This document shows, in pieces, positions 18,587 to 28,580 of a stretch of 64,000 nt of DNA. The DNA is from Gabonibacter massiliensis (GTDB lineage Bacteria; Bacteroidota; Bacteroidia; Bacteroidales; Marinifilaceae): positions 1 to 64,000 of the forward strand of contig LN913010.1 in NCBI GenBank assembly GCA_001487125.1. Direction: 5' to 3'. The translations under genes and the position numbers were made by a program. The stretch's first letter is position 1. Each line of letters begins with the position of its first letter. Below the pieces are notes generated by a model. That model worked only from the letters and a program-made list of their open reading frames with translations. It did not search any database and was not told the origin of the DNA.

Positions 18587-19100
18587 TGTATTGTACTTAT
18601 TAATATTGTTGGTTTAATCTCTTTTAAAAGCCGATGCGAAGAAACTAAATTTTTTTACGAAACATAAGATATAAATTGTTATTCGGTATAACTTTTATTT
18701 ATGGAGAAAAGATAAAACAAGAGGATATGACAAGTGCTTTTCTATTTGAGAATCTCGACTCTTTATTTTATCACGAATATAATAAATTGATAATTAGTGA
18801 TATAATATATTTTTTATAAAAAAACGAGTTTTTCATTCCCCATAAAAACGGTTTTTTGTGTTATATAAGTAGTGAGCGATGAGTCATTCTTAAAAGGATC
18901 GTTTATTGATGTTATGCTTTTTTTGATATAGAACTCCCCGATACTTCCCTAAAAAAACGCCATTAACTCTAATTACTAAATAGTTAACAAATATTCACGT
19001 AATATCCATACTTGTTGTTTTGTCGTGTCAATAAACGATGGTTTATAGCCATTATTTGATGTTCCTTTTAATTAAGTTGCATAACTAAAACAAACAATTT
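18587..19100. other. gene-free divergent intergenic region
   Basis: This 514-base AT-rich region separates the divergent permease and SusC genes and must contain both promoters. No full TTG-N19..21-TAnnTTTG match was found by eye; TTGTTTTG near 19015-19022 is a seven-of-eight candidate. A 30-codon frame from the ATG at 18728 has no recognisable features. No sigma or anti-sigma gene lies here, although the SusC that follows has an STN domain. Confidence 0.6.
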
Positions 19101-22100
19101 ATGAAGAAAATTCTGACATTGTGCCGGAGGTATCCCGGAAGATTAAAAAAAGAGGGAGTCGTCTTCGGTTGGGTATTATTATTCGTTTTGTCGGGTGTAT
19201 TGAATGTTCGCGGGGCGGAGAGCTTCAAACTCGATCGAGAGGTGAAATTGTCCATGAAAAATGTTTTTTTGAAAGATGTCATGTGGGCGATAGAACACCA
19301 GACTAAATTCATTTTCATGTATAACGAAGAGGATCTGGATAAGGTCGGTAAAGTGAATGTCGAGGTACGGGCTTCCGATATCGAGGAGATTTTAAATGTT
19401 TGCTTGAGAGGTACGGGGTTGACTTACGTGATTCAGGATGCCGTGATCGTGTTGAAACCCGTGATAGAAGACAAGAAAACCAAGAAAATCAAAGTTGCTG
19501 GAAAGGTGACTGACGAGAAAAAAGTACCCTTGCCGGGGGTCACGGTATTGATAAAGGGGACGACTTTGGGAACGGCCACGGGTGTGGATGGAAAATACTC
19601 CTTGTCGTTACCGGACGTAAAGAGTATCACGTTGGTATTTTCCTTTTTAAGCATGAAGACCCAGGAGATCAAATACACGGGGCAGGACACGATTAACGTG
19701 GTCATGAAAGAGGATTTGCAGAAGCTGGAGGATGTGGTGGTAACCGGTTATTTGAAATTGAAAAAAGAGAGTTTTACCGGGAATGCGACGACCGTGACAA
19801 GAGATCAATTGCTGAAAGCCAATAATAAGAACGTTATTGCAGCGCTTCAAGCGTTCGATCCCTCTTTCCGGATCAAGGAGAATAAACTGTTCGGATCGGA
19901 CCCGAATGCCCTACCCGAGTTTACGATCCGGGGTGAAGGAAGTCTCGGTATCGAGCGGGGACTGGATGTGGAAAAAAATCGTCGAACACAACGTACCGCG
20001 TTGAAGGATAACCCGAATCTGCCTATCTTTATCTTAGACGGGTTCGAGGTTGCCGTTCAGAAAATATACGATATGGACATGAACCGGATCGAGAGCATGA
20101 CCATTTTGAAAGATGCGGCAGCCACTGCCATGTACGGTTCCCGGGCGGCCAACGGGGTCGTCGTGGTTACCACCGTACCTCCTGTACCCGGAGAGTTGCG
20201 GGTATCTTACAATTTTACCGGGGGAGCGGAGTTCCCGGATCTTTCGGATTACAACTTGTGTAATGCCGAGGAGAAGCTGGTGGTGGAAAAATTATCCGGA
20301 AAATACATTCAGGAGGATGGCGACGCCGGGATGCAATTATTAAAAGACCTTGCTTACAACGATTTGGTAAACGAGGTACGTCGCGGGGTAAAAACCGATT
20401 GGTTGGCCCAACCCCTGCAAAACGTGTTCAATCACTCGCATAGTTTGAATGTTTCCGGGGGAGTGGAAAGTATCCGTTACGGCTTGGACCTGAATTACGG
20501 GACGCATAACGGGGCGATGGCCGGTTCTTACCGGGACAATGCGGGGGCCGGTTTGACGTTGGATTACCGGAATAAAGGGTGGTTGCAGATCATGAATTCC
20601 GTTTCGTTTAACGTGACCCGGTCACAGGACTCTCCTTACGGGGCGTTCGATACTTATGCCAAATTACAACCCTATTACGCTCCTTATTCAAACGACGGGG
20701 AGTTGTTGATCAGGCTGAAGAACGATGAGGTTAACCCGCTTTACAAGGCCAAGCGATTGGGAAGCTACACGGGGAGGTCGCGTTTGAACGATTTGACCAA
20801 TAATTTCAGTATTAATCTTACGATTTTACAGGGTTTCACGTTTAAAGGTCAACTTTCGTTGACAAAAACCGATTCGGAAACGGAATCTTTCCGCGACCCG
20901 AAGGACCCTTTTTTCAGCACGGCTCCGACCCGGGAACGGGGTGTTTTGTCTGTTTCCGACGATAAAAGTTTTAACTGGAATGTAAATGCCATGTTTTATT
21001 ATAACCGTTCAGTCGGGAAACACTTTATCAACGCGACGGCGGGTTTAAACGTGCGGGAGACTCACGGGAAGAGCACCTCTATGCGGTACAAGGGATTTCA
21101 GTTGAGTAATTTGCATTCTCCGACCTATGCGGCCATGCAGGACGGTAAGGCAAGTGTCTCTTCCGACAAGAGTCGTTTGTTGGGGATTTTAGCTTCCGTC
21201 AACTACTCCTACAATAATATCTACCTGTTCGACGGTTCTTTCCGTTTGGACGGGTCGTCCAAGTTCGGTAAGGACAAGCGTTTTGCTCCCTTTTGGTCCG
21301 TCGGGGCGGGTATGAACGTGCATAATACCGAGTGGTTGAAAGATCATTGGCTGATCAGTACCTTACGGGTGCGGGGAACTTACGGGGTGACCGGTAACGT
21401 GAATTTTCCCCCTTACGCGGCCATCTCGACCTATAAGACCTCGGACAAGTGGTATTACGCCACCCCTTCCAATACCCTGATCGCCTTGGGCAACCCGAAG
21501 TTAACCTGGGAGAAGACCTATACCGTGGATTTCGGAATGAACTTAGGGTTGTTTAACGAGCGGTATTGTCTTGAATTCAGCTATTACCGGAAAGATACTA
21601 AAAATCAATTGGAGCAACTCTCGATACGTACCTCTTCCGGCTTCTCCGGTTTTTACACGAATGCCGGTTCTGTCAGGAACAAGGGATTCGAGATCAAGGT
21701 AACAGCGACTGTTTTACAGACTCGGGATTGGACGGTGGCCCTGACCGGAACTTTAGCTTCCAACACGAATAGAATCACGAAATTGGGACAGGAAGCCGAG
21801 CGATACAACAAAAATATTCAGGATTTTCATAATAGTAAAAATGAGGAGGGAGGAGATGGTGAATATAAAGAGTTGCTTTATATTCCTTTAACCCAGTATT
21901 ACGTGGGAGCTTCCACCACGGCCATTTACGCGGTTCCATCTTACGGTATCGATCCGTCGAACGGGCAGGAGTTGTTCCGGAAAAGAAACGGGAGAAGTAC
22001 CTATGTCTGGAACGCGGCGGATGAGGTGGTCGTGGGAGATAAAAGCCCCGATGCGCAAGGATCTTTCGGGATCAACATCGGTTGGAAAGGTTTCTACGTG

Positions 22101-22499
22101 AATACCACTTTCCTTTACCAGTGGGGAGCGCAGGATTACAACGAGACGTTGATCAAAAAAGTGGAAGAGGCGGATATCGACGGGGGAAACGTGGATCGCC
22201 GGGTATTGACGGAGCGTTGGAAACGGCCGGGCGATATCGCTCCTTTCTTTGATTTGAAAGCGAGAAAACAGACACAGCCGACTTCCCGTTTCGTTCAGGA
22301 CAATGATTACGTGGCATTTAGCGGCCTTTCCTGTGGTTACGATTTCAATCAGGAGCTGATTCGTAAATTCCGCTTGACCTCCTTGGGGCTGCGTTTTAAC
22401 GCGAACGATATTTGCCGGTGGTCCACGATACGGCAGGAACGGGGAACCAGTTATCCCTATGCCAAGAATTACAGTTTTACCTTGACGTTAGGTTTCTAA
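19101..22499 (+). CDS. STN-domain SusC-type TonB-dependent transducer/transporter
   Basis: The 1132-residue product has a long basic N-terminus, a signal segment (VVFGWVLLFVLSGVLNVRG), and a secretin/TonB short N-terminal (STN) domain at about residues 45-115 (KLSMKNVFLKDVMWAIEHQ). A carboxypeptidase-like regulatory domain (VAGKVTDEKKVPLPGVTVLI), the plug (DAAATAMYGSRAANGV) and the barrel follow, ending TLTLGF. STN domains normally contact a FecR-type anti-sigma factor, yet none is encoded nearby, so the partner must be distant or shared. It heads a four-gene locus; SusD starts 18 bases downstream. It is a close structural paralogue of the 41240 product (1132 and 1134 residues, sharing DPSF and GSDPN words). 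Confidence 0.9.
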   Translation: MKKILTLCRRYPGRLKKEGVVFGWVLLFVLSGVLNVRGAESFKLDREVKLSMKNVFLKDVMWAIEHQTKFIFMYNEEDLDKVGKVNVEVRASDIEEILNVCLRGTGLTYVIQDAVIVLKPVIEDKKTKKIKVAGKVTDEKKVPLPGVTVLIKGTTLGTATGVDGKYSLSLPDVKSITLVFSFLSMKTQEIKYTGQDTINVVMKEDLQKLEDVVVTGYLKLKKESFTGNATTVTRDQLLKANNKNVIAALQAFDPSFRIKENKLFGSDPNALPEFTIRGEGSLGIERGLDVEKNRRTQRTALKDNPNLPIFILDGFEVAVQKIYDMDMNRIESMTILKDAAATAMYGSRAANGVVVVTTVPPVPGELRVSYNFTGGAEFPDLSDYNLCNAEEKLVVEKLSGKYIQEDGDAGMQLLKDLAYNDLVNEVRRGVKTDWLAQPLQNVFNHSHSLNVSGGVESIRYGLDLNYGTHNGAMAGSYRDNAGAGLTLDYRNKGWLQIMNSVSFNVTRSQDSPYGAFDTYAKLQPYYAPYSNDGELLIRLKNDEVNPLYKAKRLGSYTGRSRLNDLTNNFSINLTILQGFTFKGQLSLTKTDSETESFRDPKDPFFSTAPTRERGVLSVSDDKSFNWNVNAMFYYNRSVGKHFINATAGLNVRETHGKSTSMRYKGFQLSNLHSPTYAAMQDGKASVSSDKSRLLGILASVNYSYNNIYLFDGSFRLDGSSKFGKDKRFAPFWSVGAGMNVHNTEWLKDHWLISTLRVRGTYGVTGNVNFPPYAAISTYKTSDKWYYATPSNTLIALGNPKLTWEKTYTVDFGMNLGLFNERYCLEFSYYRKDTKNQLEQLSIRTSSGFSGFYTNAGSVRNKGFEIKVTATVLQTRDWTVALTGTLASNTNRITKLGQEAERYNKNIQDFHNSKNEEGGDGEYKELLYIPLTQYYVGASTTAIYAVPSYGIDPSNGQELFRKRNGRSTYVWNAADEVVVGDKSPDAQGSFGINIGWKGFYVNTTFLYQWGAQDYNETLIKKVEEADIDGGNVDRRVLTERWKRPGDIAPFFDLKARKQTQPTSRFVQDNDYVAFSGLSCGYDFNQELIRKFRLTSLGLRFNANDICRWSTIRQERGTSYPYAKNYSFTLTLGF

Positions 22500-22517
22500 T
22501 TTTAAAATGAAAGGATC

Positions 22518-24137
22518 ATGAAAATAAAGATACAAATCATTCTTTTAATCTCCGGGCTGTTTTTCGGTTCTTGCCGGGATTGGCTCGATCTGCAACCGGA
22601 AGGAGAGGCAACCAGTGACGAGTTGTTTACTACCGGCGACGGCTACCGTTCCGTTTTGGCCGGGATCTATCAGGCTATGACGTCCAAAAATTTGTACGGG
22701 GTGGAACTTCAATTCGGTATCGTGGATTGTATCTCCCGGCAATACACTTGGAATTGGCAATACTCGGACGACGGGAAAAGCATGTATCGGAGCGCCGGTA
22801 GTTTCGACTATTACAATGTTTCGTTAAGGCCGACTATCGATGCGATTTGGAAAGACGGCTTTAACGTGGTGGCCAACGCGAACAATTTGTTACAAAATAC
22901 GGAGAAGGCCTCCCCGGACCTGTTTGCCGGGGGAGAGACGGAGCGTAGATTGATCATGGGCGAGGCCTATGCCTGCCGGGCTTTGATGCATTTCGATATC
23001 GTACGGCTTTTTGCCCCGGCTTTGATCCATGACGACGGAGAAAAGCGGGTTCCTTACGTGGAAGCGACGCCCAATATCCAGCCCGATGGAATCGCGTTAA
23101 AACCTTTTCTCGAAAAGGTGATCCGGGATTTGAAAACCGCCCGTGCGCTGACGATTGAGTTCGATACTTCGGCTTTGGGAATGAGCATGAGCGCTACCGG
23201 GAAAACCCGTTTCGAGGGCATCGTGGAATCCGGAATGGAGGGGTTTAATAAAGAGAACACGATAGACGGTTTTTATACCGGGCGGGGATACCGGTTGAGT
23301 TATTACGCCATTACCGCTTTGTTGGCAAGGGTGTACCAATACGCCGGTATGTACGAGGAGGCTTTCCAGATGGCAGATACCGTGTTGAAATTTAAAGCGA
23401 AAGGGGTGAACGGGGCTTCTTATGACATGTTCTCCAGCGAACAGTTCTGGTCGATCCAGAATGACGATAACGAGCGAAAGGAGGATTTGAAACTCACCTC
23501 CAATCTGATTTTTGCTCTCTATAACGAGGAGGCTTACAACGACTATAACCTTGGAGATTTTTTCCGGAAAGAGGCCAGTGGAATGACACAAGGCAATTGG
23601 CTCGCCCTGGATGAGAGAAAGCAAAAGATATTTCTGAACCCGAGTGATTCCTATGACGAGTCTCAGATGGATATTCGTTCCCGCTATCTTCTGTTTCAAC
23701 CGGGAGGTTTATGGGGATATAAAATATCGGCCAAATGGTATTGTAGCGACGACACGAAAATACGCCAGAAGAATGTTCAGATCCTTCCTGTTATCCGGGC
23801 CACGGAGATGCGCTACATTATGGCCGAGAGTTATGCCCGTAAGGGGCAATTTGCCCAGGCATACGATATCTTAAATACCGTTCGCCGCAACAGAAGTACC
23901 TCTGCCGATGTCGGAGGAGGTGTCTGGGCCACGATGAAAGATCTTCCTGTTACGACGGATTATGCCTCTTTTCAACGGGATTTGGTTCGCGATGCGCAAC
24001 GGGAATGGATATCCGAGGGACAGTTGTTCTATCTTTACAAGCGCTTGGGAACCAAGATATTTATGCAAGAGGGAGAAGAACGCGAATTGAGTAAATCCGA
24101 ATATATGTTTCCGCTACCGGATAATCAGAGTATGTAA
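22518..24137 (+). CDS. SusD-like lipoprotein (RagB/SusD)
   Basis: The 539-residue lipoprotein has the lipobox FFGSC (Cys19). SusD landmarks include DWLDLQPEGEATSDELF after the anchor, LIMGEAYACRALMHFDIVRLF in the helical half, and RDAQREWISEGQLFYLYKRLG near the C-terminus, a variant of the usual RELAFEGHRWFDLRR. It would form the lid of the SusC encoded 18 bases upstream. The DUF4843 gene starts 18 bases downstream. The C-terminal variant (GQLFYLYKR) also occurs in the 44648 SusD, which supports common descent of the two loci. Confidence 0.88.
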   Translation: MKIKIQIILLISGLFFGSCRDWLDLQPEGEATSDELFTTGDGYRSVLAGIYQAMTSKNLYGVELQFGIVDCISRQYTWNWQYSDDGKSMYRSAGSFDYYNVSLRPTIDAIWKDGFNVVANANNLLQNTEKASPDLFAGGETERRLIMGEAYACRALMHFDIVRLFAPALIHDDGEKRVPYVEATPNIQPDGIALKPFLEKVIRDLKTARALTIEFDTSALGMSMSATGKTRFEGIVESGMEGFNKENTIDGFYTGRGYRLSYYAITALLARVYQYAGMYEEAFQMADTVLKFKAKGVNGASYDMFSSEQFWSIQNDDNERKEDLKLTSNLIFALYNEEAYNDYNLGDFFRKEASGMTQGNWLALDERKQKIFLNPSDSYDESQMDIRSRYLLFQPGGLWGYKISAKWYCSDDTKIRQKNVQILPVIRATEMRYIMAESYARKGQFAQAYDILNTVRRNRSTSADVGGGVWATMKDLPVTTDYASFQRDLVRDAQREWISEGQLFYLYKRLGTKIFMQEGEERELSKSEYMFPLPDNQSM

Positions 24138-24155
24138 TCTTAAACGACACGAGAT

Positions 24156-24908
24156 ATGAAAAGATATTTGTTATACAGTATGGTGGTTTGGATCGCCTTT
24201 TTTACGGCTTGTGAGGAACAGTATATCGAGCCTTTCGGAGACCGGCACGAGGTGTATTTTAAACGATTTTTTAAAGACGAGGCGGCACCCGGAACAGCGA
24301 AGGCCGACTCCACGAACGTGACCTTCTTTTTTGCCAAGCCTACGGACACGTTCGTGATGGCTGAGCTGGTGGTAGTGCTTGCCGGACGCCCCCTGGCCAA
24401 GGACTTGCATTTCGGGTTAAAAGTGGTGAAAGAGATGACCACCGCCAACCCGGACGAGTACGAATTGGCGGATTCCTACACGTTTCATGCCGGTCCGATC
24501 CCGGAGGATTTGGATATGTTTCAGGATACGATTCGAATCCGGATGAATAAAAGCGGCCGTTTGGGCGATATGGAGAATGGGGTACGTCTGGTCGTGGAGT
24601 TAGTACCGGGCGACGGGTTAGCCGTGGGACAGTTCGAGCGTTCCCGGGCGGTAATCCATTTCACGAAAGACGCCGTGAAGCCGGAGTGGTGGGACCGGGA
24701 GGTGGAATTTTACTCTCTGGGCTCCTATTCATCTCTAAAATACAGGACTTTCTTGGAGAATATCGAGGGGGCGTACGACTTGAACGCGGAGATGGTCAGG
24801 GATCGTCCGGATAAGGTACGGAAATTGGTTATCGCTTTTAAAGAATGGTTGGCCGACCATCCGGTATGGGACGAAGAGAATAATGAATGGATGTCTGTTA
24901 ATGTTTAA
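24156..24908 (+). CDS. DUF4843 domain-containing lipoprotein
   Basis: The 250-residue product has a lipoprotein signal ending AFFTAC. It has the layout of DUF4843 proteins, small surface lipoproteins that accompany SusC/SusD in Bacteroidetes: an Ig-like beta-rich region, VYFKRF near the start, and a C-terminal PEWWDREVEFYSLGSYSSLKY segment. Function is not established; substrate binding on the cell surface is the usual guess. It lies 18 bases after SusD and 18 bases before the PKD-like lipoprotein. The 46111 product shares the PSWWDERVVERFYLGTYSKRKF motif and the closing DEENG/DEENN words. Confidence 0.8.
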   Translation: MKRYLLYSMVVWIAFFTACEEQYIEPFGDRHEVYFKRFFKDEAAPGTAKADSTNVTFFFAKPTDTFVMAELVVVLAGRPLAKDLHFGLKVVKEMTTANPDEYELADSYTFHAGPIPEDLDMFQDTIRIRMNKSGRLGDMENGVRLVVELVPGDGLAVGQFERSRAVIHFTKDAVKPEWWDREVEFYSLGSYSSLKYRTFLENIEGAYDLNAEMVRDRPDKVRKLVIAFKEWLADHPVWDEENNEWMSVNV

Positions 24909-24926
24909 CGTGTTAAATAAGATGGT

Positions 24927-26609
24927 ATGAATTATATAAAACTATGCGGTCTGTTGTTTTTTCTTGGCTTTTTGTCGGGATGTTTTAAGGACGAGGGCAA
25001 TTATACCTATACGGAGTTGAACCCTCCTCAATGGATACAAGATTTTAATAAAACACCGGAGTATATATCCGGTTGGGCCGGTAAGGGAGAAACCATGGTG
25101 TTCCACGGGAGTCGTATGTTTACCTGGGGATCGGATTCCGCCGCTCGAGCGAAAGAGGTTCGTTACGAGTGGAAGATCGCCGGTGTCGTGATCGGCGATC
25201 AGCTGGATATGGAGCTTCCCACGGATTCGGTGTTTCAAAAGTTGGGTTTGGATGCTTATACCAATTCGAACGCTATCTGGGGAACTTTTACGGTGATCGA
25301 GAAAGAGACAGGCGTCTCCTTCCCGGCCCGCCTGTATGTATCGATTTATTCTGCTTTTGCCCCAAATGACTGGTTTATCTTGTCGGAAGACGGAAATAAC
25401 ACGAAGTTTTCGGCCATCTGCCGACGGATCGTGACGGAACAAGGCAAACAAAAAGTGGTGTATGTGTTAAAGGACAACGCTTACGGGGAGATCAATCACG
25501 GAAAGCTCCCCGGTAAACCGGTTCAGCTGGGTATGGAGACCGCCCGGGATATCAGCCCGTCGGGAGCCTGCGTGGTGATCACGGACCAGGTGGCTTACGA
25601 GGTGAATATCCAGAACATGGAGAAGGTGGGGGAGGTAAAGGATCAGTTTTTGGACGGAACTCCCCCGAACTTCGTGGTTTCCGATTTACGGGAGAAAGCA
25701 CCACAAACTCCCGGACAGGAGAGTGCCTGTACCTTCGTGGCCTCTGTAGACGGTAGGGTGTTTTATCGAATGAAGTCTCCCAATTATTTGGGAGGACAAT
25801 ACCTGACGGAACCTTACGTGATAGACGACAGAGGGTATAAAATAACCAAGTTCGGGCATTCTAAATACGGGGGTATTATTCCCTGTTACGATGAAAAAAA
25901 CCGGAGAGTGGTGATGGCGACGACCTGGCGGGACGGAGGGTCTTTCCCGGGAGACAACCCTTCCATATGGCGGACGCGGATGGTTCCGATAAAAACACAC
26001 TATAATGTACCCGTGTCCGGATTTCCCGAAGGTACGGAGGTGTTGTATTTGACGGAAAAAAACCATATCAGTTGGGGATATGGCGGAACGACGCTCTTGT
26101 TTACCGTCTATTACAACGACCCCACGATGGAGAATCGAACGTTGGTCGGAGATTTTTCTTTCAGCACTCAAACCGAAGCAATAACCCGTACGACCTTCGA
26201 GCGTTGGTTCTATCTTCCGGTAAGACTGGATGCCTCTTCGGTGTTTTTGGTAAGTGCCAATAACCGTCCTTCACTTAGCTATAATAAAAAGGCCATGTAC
26301 CGCGATTTTTACACGGTAGGGAGCAAACTTTATTACCTGCAACGCTCAACTTCATGGAGTGCAACTGAAGATGCGAATCAAAGAAAATTTATGACCTTTA
26401 ACGCCACCTTCCCTTCCAAGATTACGGCTTTGGCGTATGCTTTTTACCAAACGGATCAGATTTTCGTGGGGTGTGAGGACGGAAGTATCTATTGTTACGA
26501 TATCAATAATATTGAAAACCCGAGACTGTTGTTCCAAAAGAAATTAAACGGGAAGATTTCCGTGGTAAAACAGATCGGTTGGCATACCAGTAATCACGAT
26601 TGGTATTAA
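24927..26609 (+). CDS. PKD-like family surface lipoprotein
   Basis: The 560-residue lipoprotein has the lipobox FLSGC, followed by FKDEGNYTYTELN, the typical start of PKD-like family lipoproteins next to SusCD. A short Ig-like part is followed by a long beta-propeller-like region. It is last in the locus and probably contributes to surface ligand binding. The paralogue at 46821 has the matching start CFEDKGNYDYG. A bidirectional-type hairpin follows at 26645. Confidence 0.8.
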   Translation: MNYIKLCGLLFFLGFLSGCFKDEGNYTYTELNPPQWIQDFNKTPEYISGWAGKGETMVFHGSRMFTWGSDSAARAKEVRYEWKIAGVVIGDQLDMELPTDSVFQKLGLDAYTNSNAIWGTFTVIEKETGVSFPARLYVSIYSAFAPNDWFILSEDGNNTKFSAICRRIVTEQGKQKVVYVLKDNAYGEINHGKLPGKPVQLGMETARDISPSGACVVITDQVAYEVNIQNMEKVGEVKDQFLDGTPPNFVVSDLREKAPQTPGQESACTFVASVDGRVFYRMKSPNYLGGQYLTEPYVIDDRGYKITKFGHSKYGGIIPCYDEKNRRVVMATTWRDGGSFPGDNPSIWRTRMVPIKTHYNVPVSGFPEGTEVLYLTEKNHISWGYGGTTLLFTVYYNDPTMENRTLVGDFSFSTQTEAITRTTFERWFYLPVRLDASSVFLVSANNRPSLSYNKKAMYRDFYTVGSKLYYLQRSTSWSATEDANQRKFMTFNATFPSKITALAYAFYQTDQIFVGCEDGSIYCYDINNIENPRLLFQKKLNGKISVVKQIGWHTSNHDWY

Positions 26610-26644
26610 AAAATTCCGGTATGTTGCATTTGTAGATTATGAAA

Positions 26645-26670
26645 AGAGCTGCCGAAAACTCGGCAGCTCT
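26645..26670. terminator. terminator between convergent genes
   Basis: A perfect 11-bp stem (AGAGCTGCCGA / TCGGCAGCTCT) around AAAC lies between the plus-strand lipoprotein gene and the minus-strand beta-barrel gene. T-rich sequence follows at a short distance on the plus side. Confidence 0.75.
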
Positions 26671-26706
26671 TGATTGCTTAGTTGTTTTTGTATAGAGTTT
26701 TGCGTT

Positions 26707-27324
26707 TTAATTAACACCTTGCAGAACAATACCTACGCTGATGGCAAAACTTTGTGTCGCGGGAATTCTGCCGTTTCCGGCTTTGGTGCCGTAAGAATAT
26801 CTGAATCCCAAGTTAAAGGCGAATTGATCGTTTAATTCTATCAAAGTTCCGATTTCCGGGGCAAAGGCGAATTGCCATCTGGACTCCGTCGAAGAGAACT
26901 GTCCCACGTCTAATTTCAATTCCGTCCAGCTTGTACCGATTCCTAAACCGAAATAGGGTCTGAAAAGAGTGTTGCTTTCCGTGAACCAATAGCGGCCGAT
27001 TGCCATAATGGGTACCGTATTTACATAACGGTATTGATGACCGGTAATGGTGTGTATATCGCTATTTCCTTTAAAGTAGAAATCTGCTGTTTGTACACCT
27101 TTGTTTTTGTAAAACGTGTTCCAACCCACCATACCTCCGATAGAGAATTGTTCACTTAAGAAATAGTGGTATTCCAAATCAATACCTCTGAAGCTCATTT
27201 TACCCGTGAAGTCGTTGATTTTTCCGATTGGAACTGACATCTGGTAGTTTAAATTCAGCATCTGTCCTTTTACAAGGGGACTAAGACCGAATAATATCAA
27301 TGATATAAATAATAGTTTTCTCAT
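26707..27324 (-). CDS. outer-membrane beta-barrel protein (OmpW/OMP_b-brl like)
   Basis: The 205-residue product has a signal peptide (MRKLLFISLILFGLSPLVKG) and alternating amphipathic strands with aromatic girdles (YFGLGIGTSW, FAFAPEIGTLIELNDQFAFNLGFRYSYG), ending SFAISVGIVLQGVN. This fits a small eight-stranded barrel porin-like protein. The role is unknown. It follows the DUF4136 lipoprotein gene by 38 bases and is probably cotranscribed. Confidence 0.75.
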   Translation of the reverse strand: MRKLLFISLILFGLSPLVKGQMLNLNYQMSVPIGKINDFTGKMSFRGIDLEYHYFLSEQFSIGGMVGWNTFYKNKGVQTADFYFKGNSDIHTITGHQYRYVNTVPIMAIGRYWFTESNTLFRPYFGLGIGTSWTELKLDVGQFSSTESRWQFAFAPEIGTLIELNDQFAFNLGFRYSYGTKAGNGRIPATQSFAISVGIVLQGVN

Positions 27325-27362
27325 AATCTTTTGCTTTAAAAATTGACAATAAGGATGTTCTT

Positions 27363-28025
27363 TTACTGGGCGTTACCACTTTTCAGGTAAGGCGATTGAG
27401 TGAAGCATTGATTAATGGTGGAGGTCATCCGGTTCAGAATAGATTGCTCAGAACCTTGTAAAATTCCGTCGGCTACGCCGCTCCATAGAACGGGAACTTT
27501 TTTAGTACTGGTCGTCGTAGCATCGGTGGCGATCATATCAATCACGATAGATCCGCTTCTATAGGAATAGACAGCAACAGGATACCACGGGTAAGAAGGA
27601 CCCCAACCCGGACCCCAACCTGAACCCCAAATCCAATTCCATCCTGGATACCATCCCCAGTAATCATACCAATAGTTGGCTCCGTAATAGTAATTTACAT
27701 TTGAGAAGGCAGAAACCGTCACGATAAAACTCGGTTGATTTATCTCGGTTTGCTCCATGTAGGTATATCCCTTATCTTCAAAATTTTTCTTTACCAAATC
27801 TAAAATTTGGGCATCGAACTTGTGATTGGGAGTTTCTCCCTTAGCCACGAAATAAACAATCGTATCCGGGAGTGAAAAGGTGGTGTACTTCGTAAAATCT
27901 GCACTCTTGTCATAATTCGTTATGGCAACATCCATCTCATCCACGTCATCCGCACCTCCCGGATAACATGAAATCATCAGCTGTGCAAACAATCCAATGA
28001 AAGATAATAATAATAAACGTTTCAT
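27363..28025 (-). CDS. DUF4136 domain-containing lipoprotein
   Basis: The 220-residue lipoprotein has the lipobox LMISC (Cys20). DUF4136 features are the DFTKYTTFSLPDT word and the late SGVADGILQGS segment. Residues about 112-150 are extraordinarily rich in Trp, Tyr, Gly and Pro (YYGANYWYDYWGWYPGWNW and onward). The family sits in the outer membrane or periplasm with no established function. It lies between the ExbD gene (158 bases upstream) and the beta-barrel gene. Confidence 0.8.
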   Translation of the reverse strand: MKRLLLLSFIGLFAQLMISCYPGGADDVDEMDVAITNYDKSADFTKYTTFSLPDTIVYFVAKGETPNHKFDAQILDLVKKNFEDKGYTYMEQTEINQPSFIVTVSAFSNVNYYYGANYWYDYWGWYPGWNWIWGSGWGPGWGPSYPWYPVAVYSYRSGSIVIDMIATDATTTSTKKVPVLWSGVADGILQGSEQSILNRMTSTINQCFTQSPYLKSGNAQ

Positions 28026-28183
28026 ACTTAGTTAGTTTTAGTTTAACAATTGTTGCTATTCTATAATTCCAATGTGTTATAACAAGTGTTACCATTAGCA
28101 CTTGTTTGGTTGTATACGCTTGCCTTAACGATTGGTTTCAGAAAGCAGAATTTTTTTTTGAAAGAGGATAGGAGCGATCTGCC

Positions 28184-28576
28184 TTATTCCGGGGTAGTTG
28201 CTATAATCAGGCGATAGTTGTGATCTTTGGCGATATTCATTACTTTGACGATCTGTTCTAATGGAACCGACTTGTCCGCCTGCAAGGAAATACAGGGTTT
28301 GTCCTGATCTTTCAGCTCTTCGACCAACTTACTTTCAAGCTTGGAAAAAGGAATTACCTTTTCGTTTAGGTAGAAAGTATGGTTTTTATCGATAGAAACA
28401 ACCGTAACCGGTTTTTCAGAAGTCTGATTTGTACTTTCGGGTAATTCCAGGCGTAAAGCATTGGGGTTAATCAGTGTCGAGGAGACCATAAAAAAGATCA
28501 ATAGCAAAAACACGATGTCGGTCATGGACGACATGTTAAAGTTCGGATTTATTTTGCTACTGCGTTTGATGGACAT
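28184..28576 (-). CDS. exbD: ExbD/TolR-family biopolymer transport protein
   Basis: The 130-residue protein has a single membrane helix at about residues 17-37, with the conserved Asp20 in MTDIVFLLLIFFMVSS, the proton-pathway residue of ExbD/TolR. A periplasmic domain (about 60-130) follows. With ExbB it forms the inner-membrane motor that powers TonB-dependent transporters such as the SusC proteins here. Its gene follows exbB on the minus strand; the 71-base spacer consists of the regular 8-bp GATT/AATC array. No TonB gene is present in the window. Confidence 0.9.
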   Translation of the reverse strand: MSIKRSSKINPNFNMSSMTDIVFLLLIFFMVSSTLINPNALRLELPESTNQTSEKPVTVVSIDKNHTFYLNEKVIPFSKLESKLVEELKDQDKPCISLQADKSVPLEQIVKVMNIAKDHNYRLIIATTPE

Positions 28577-28580
28577 AATT

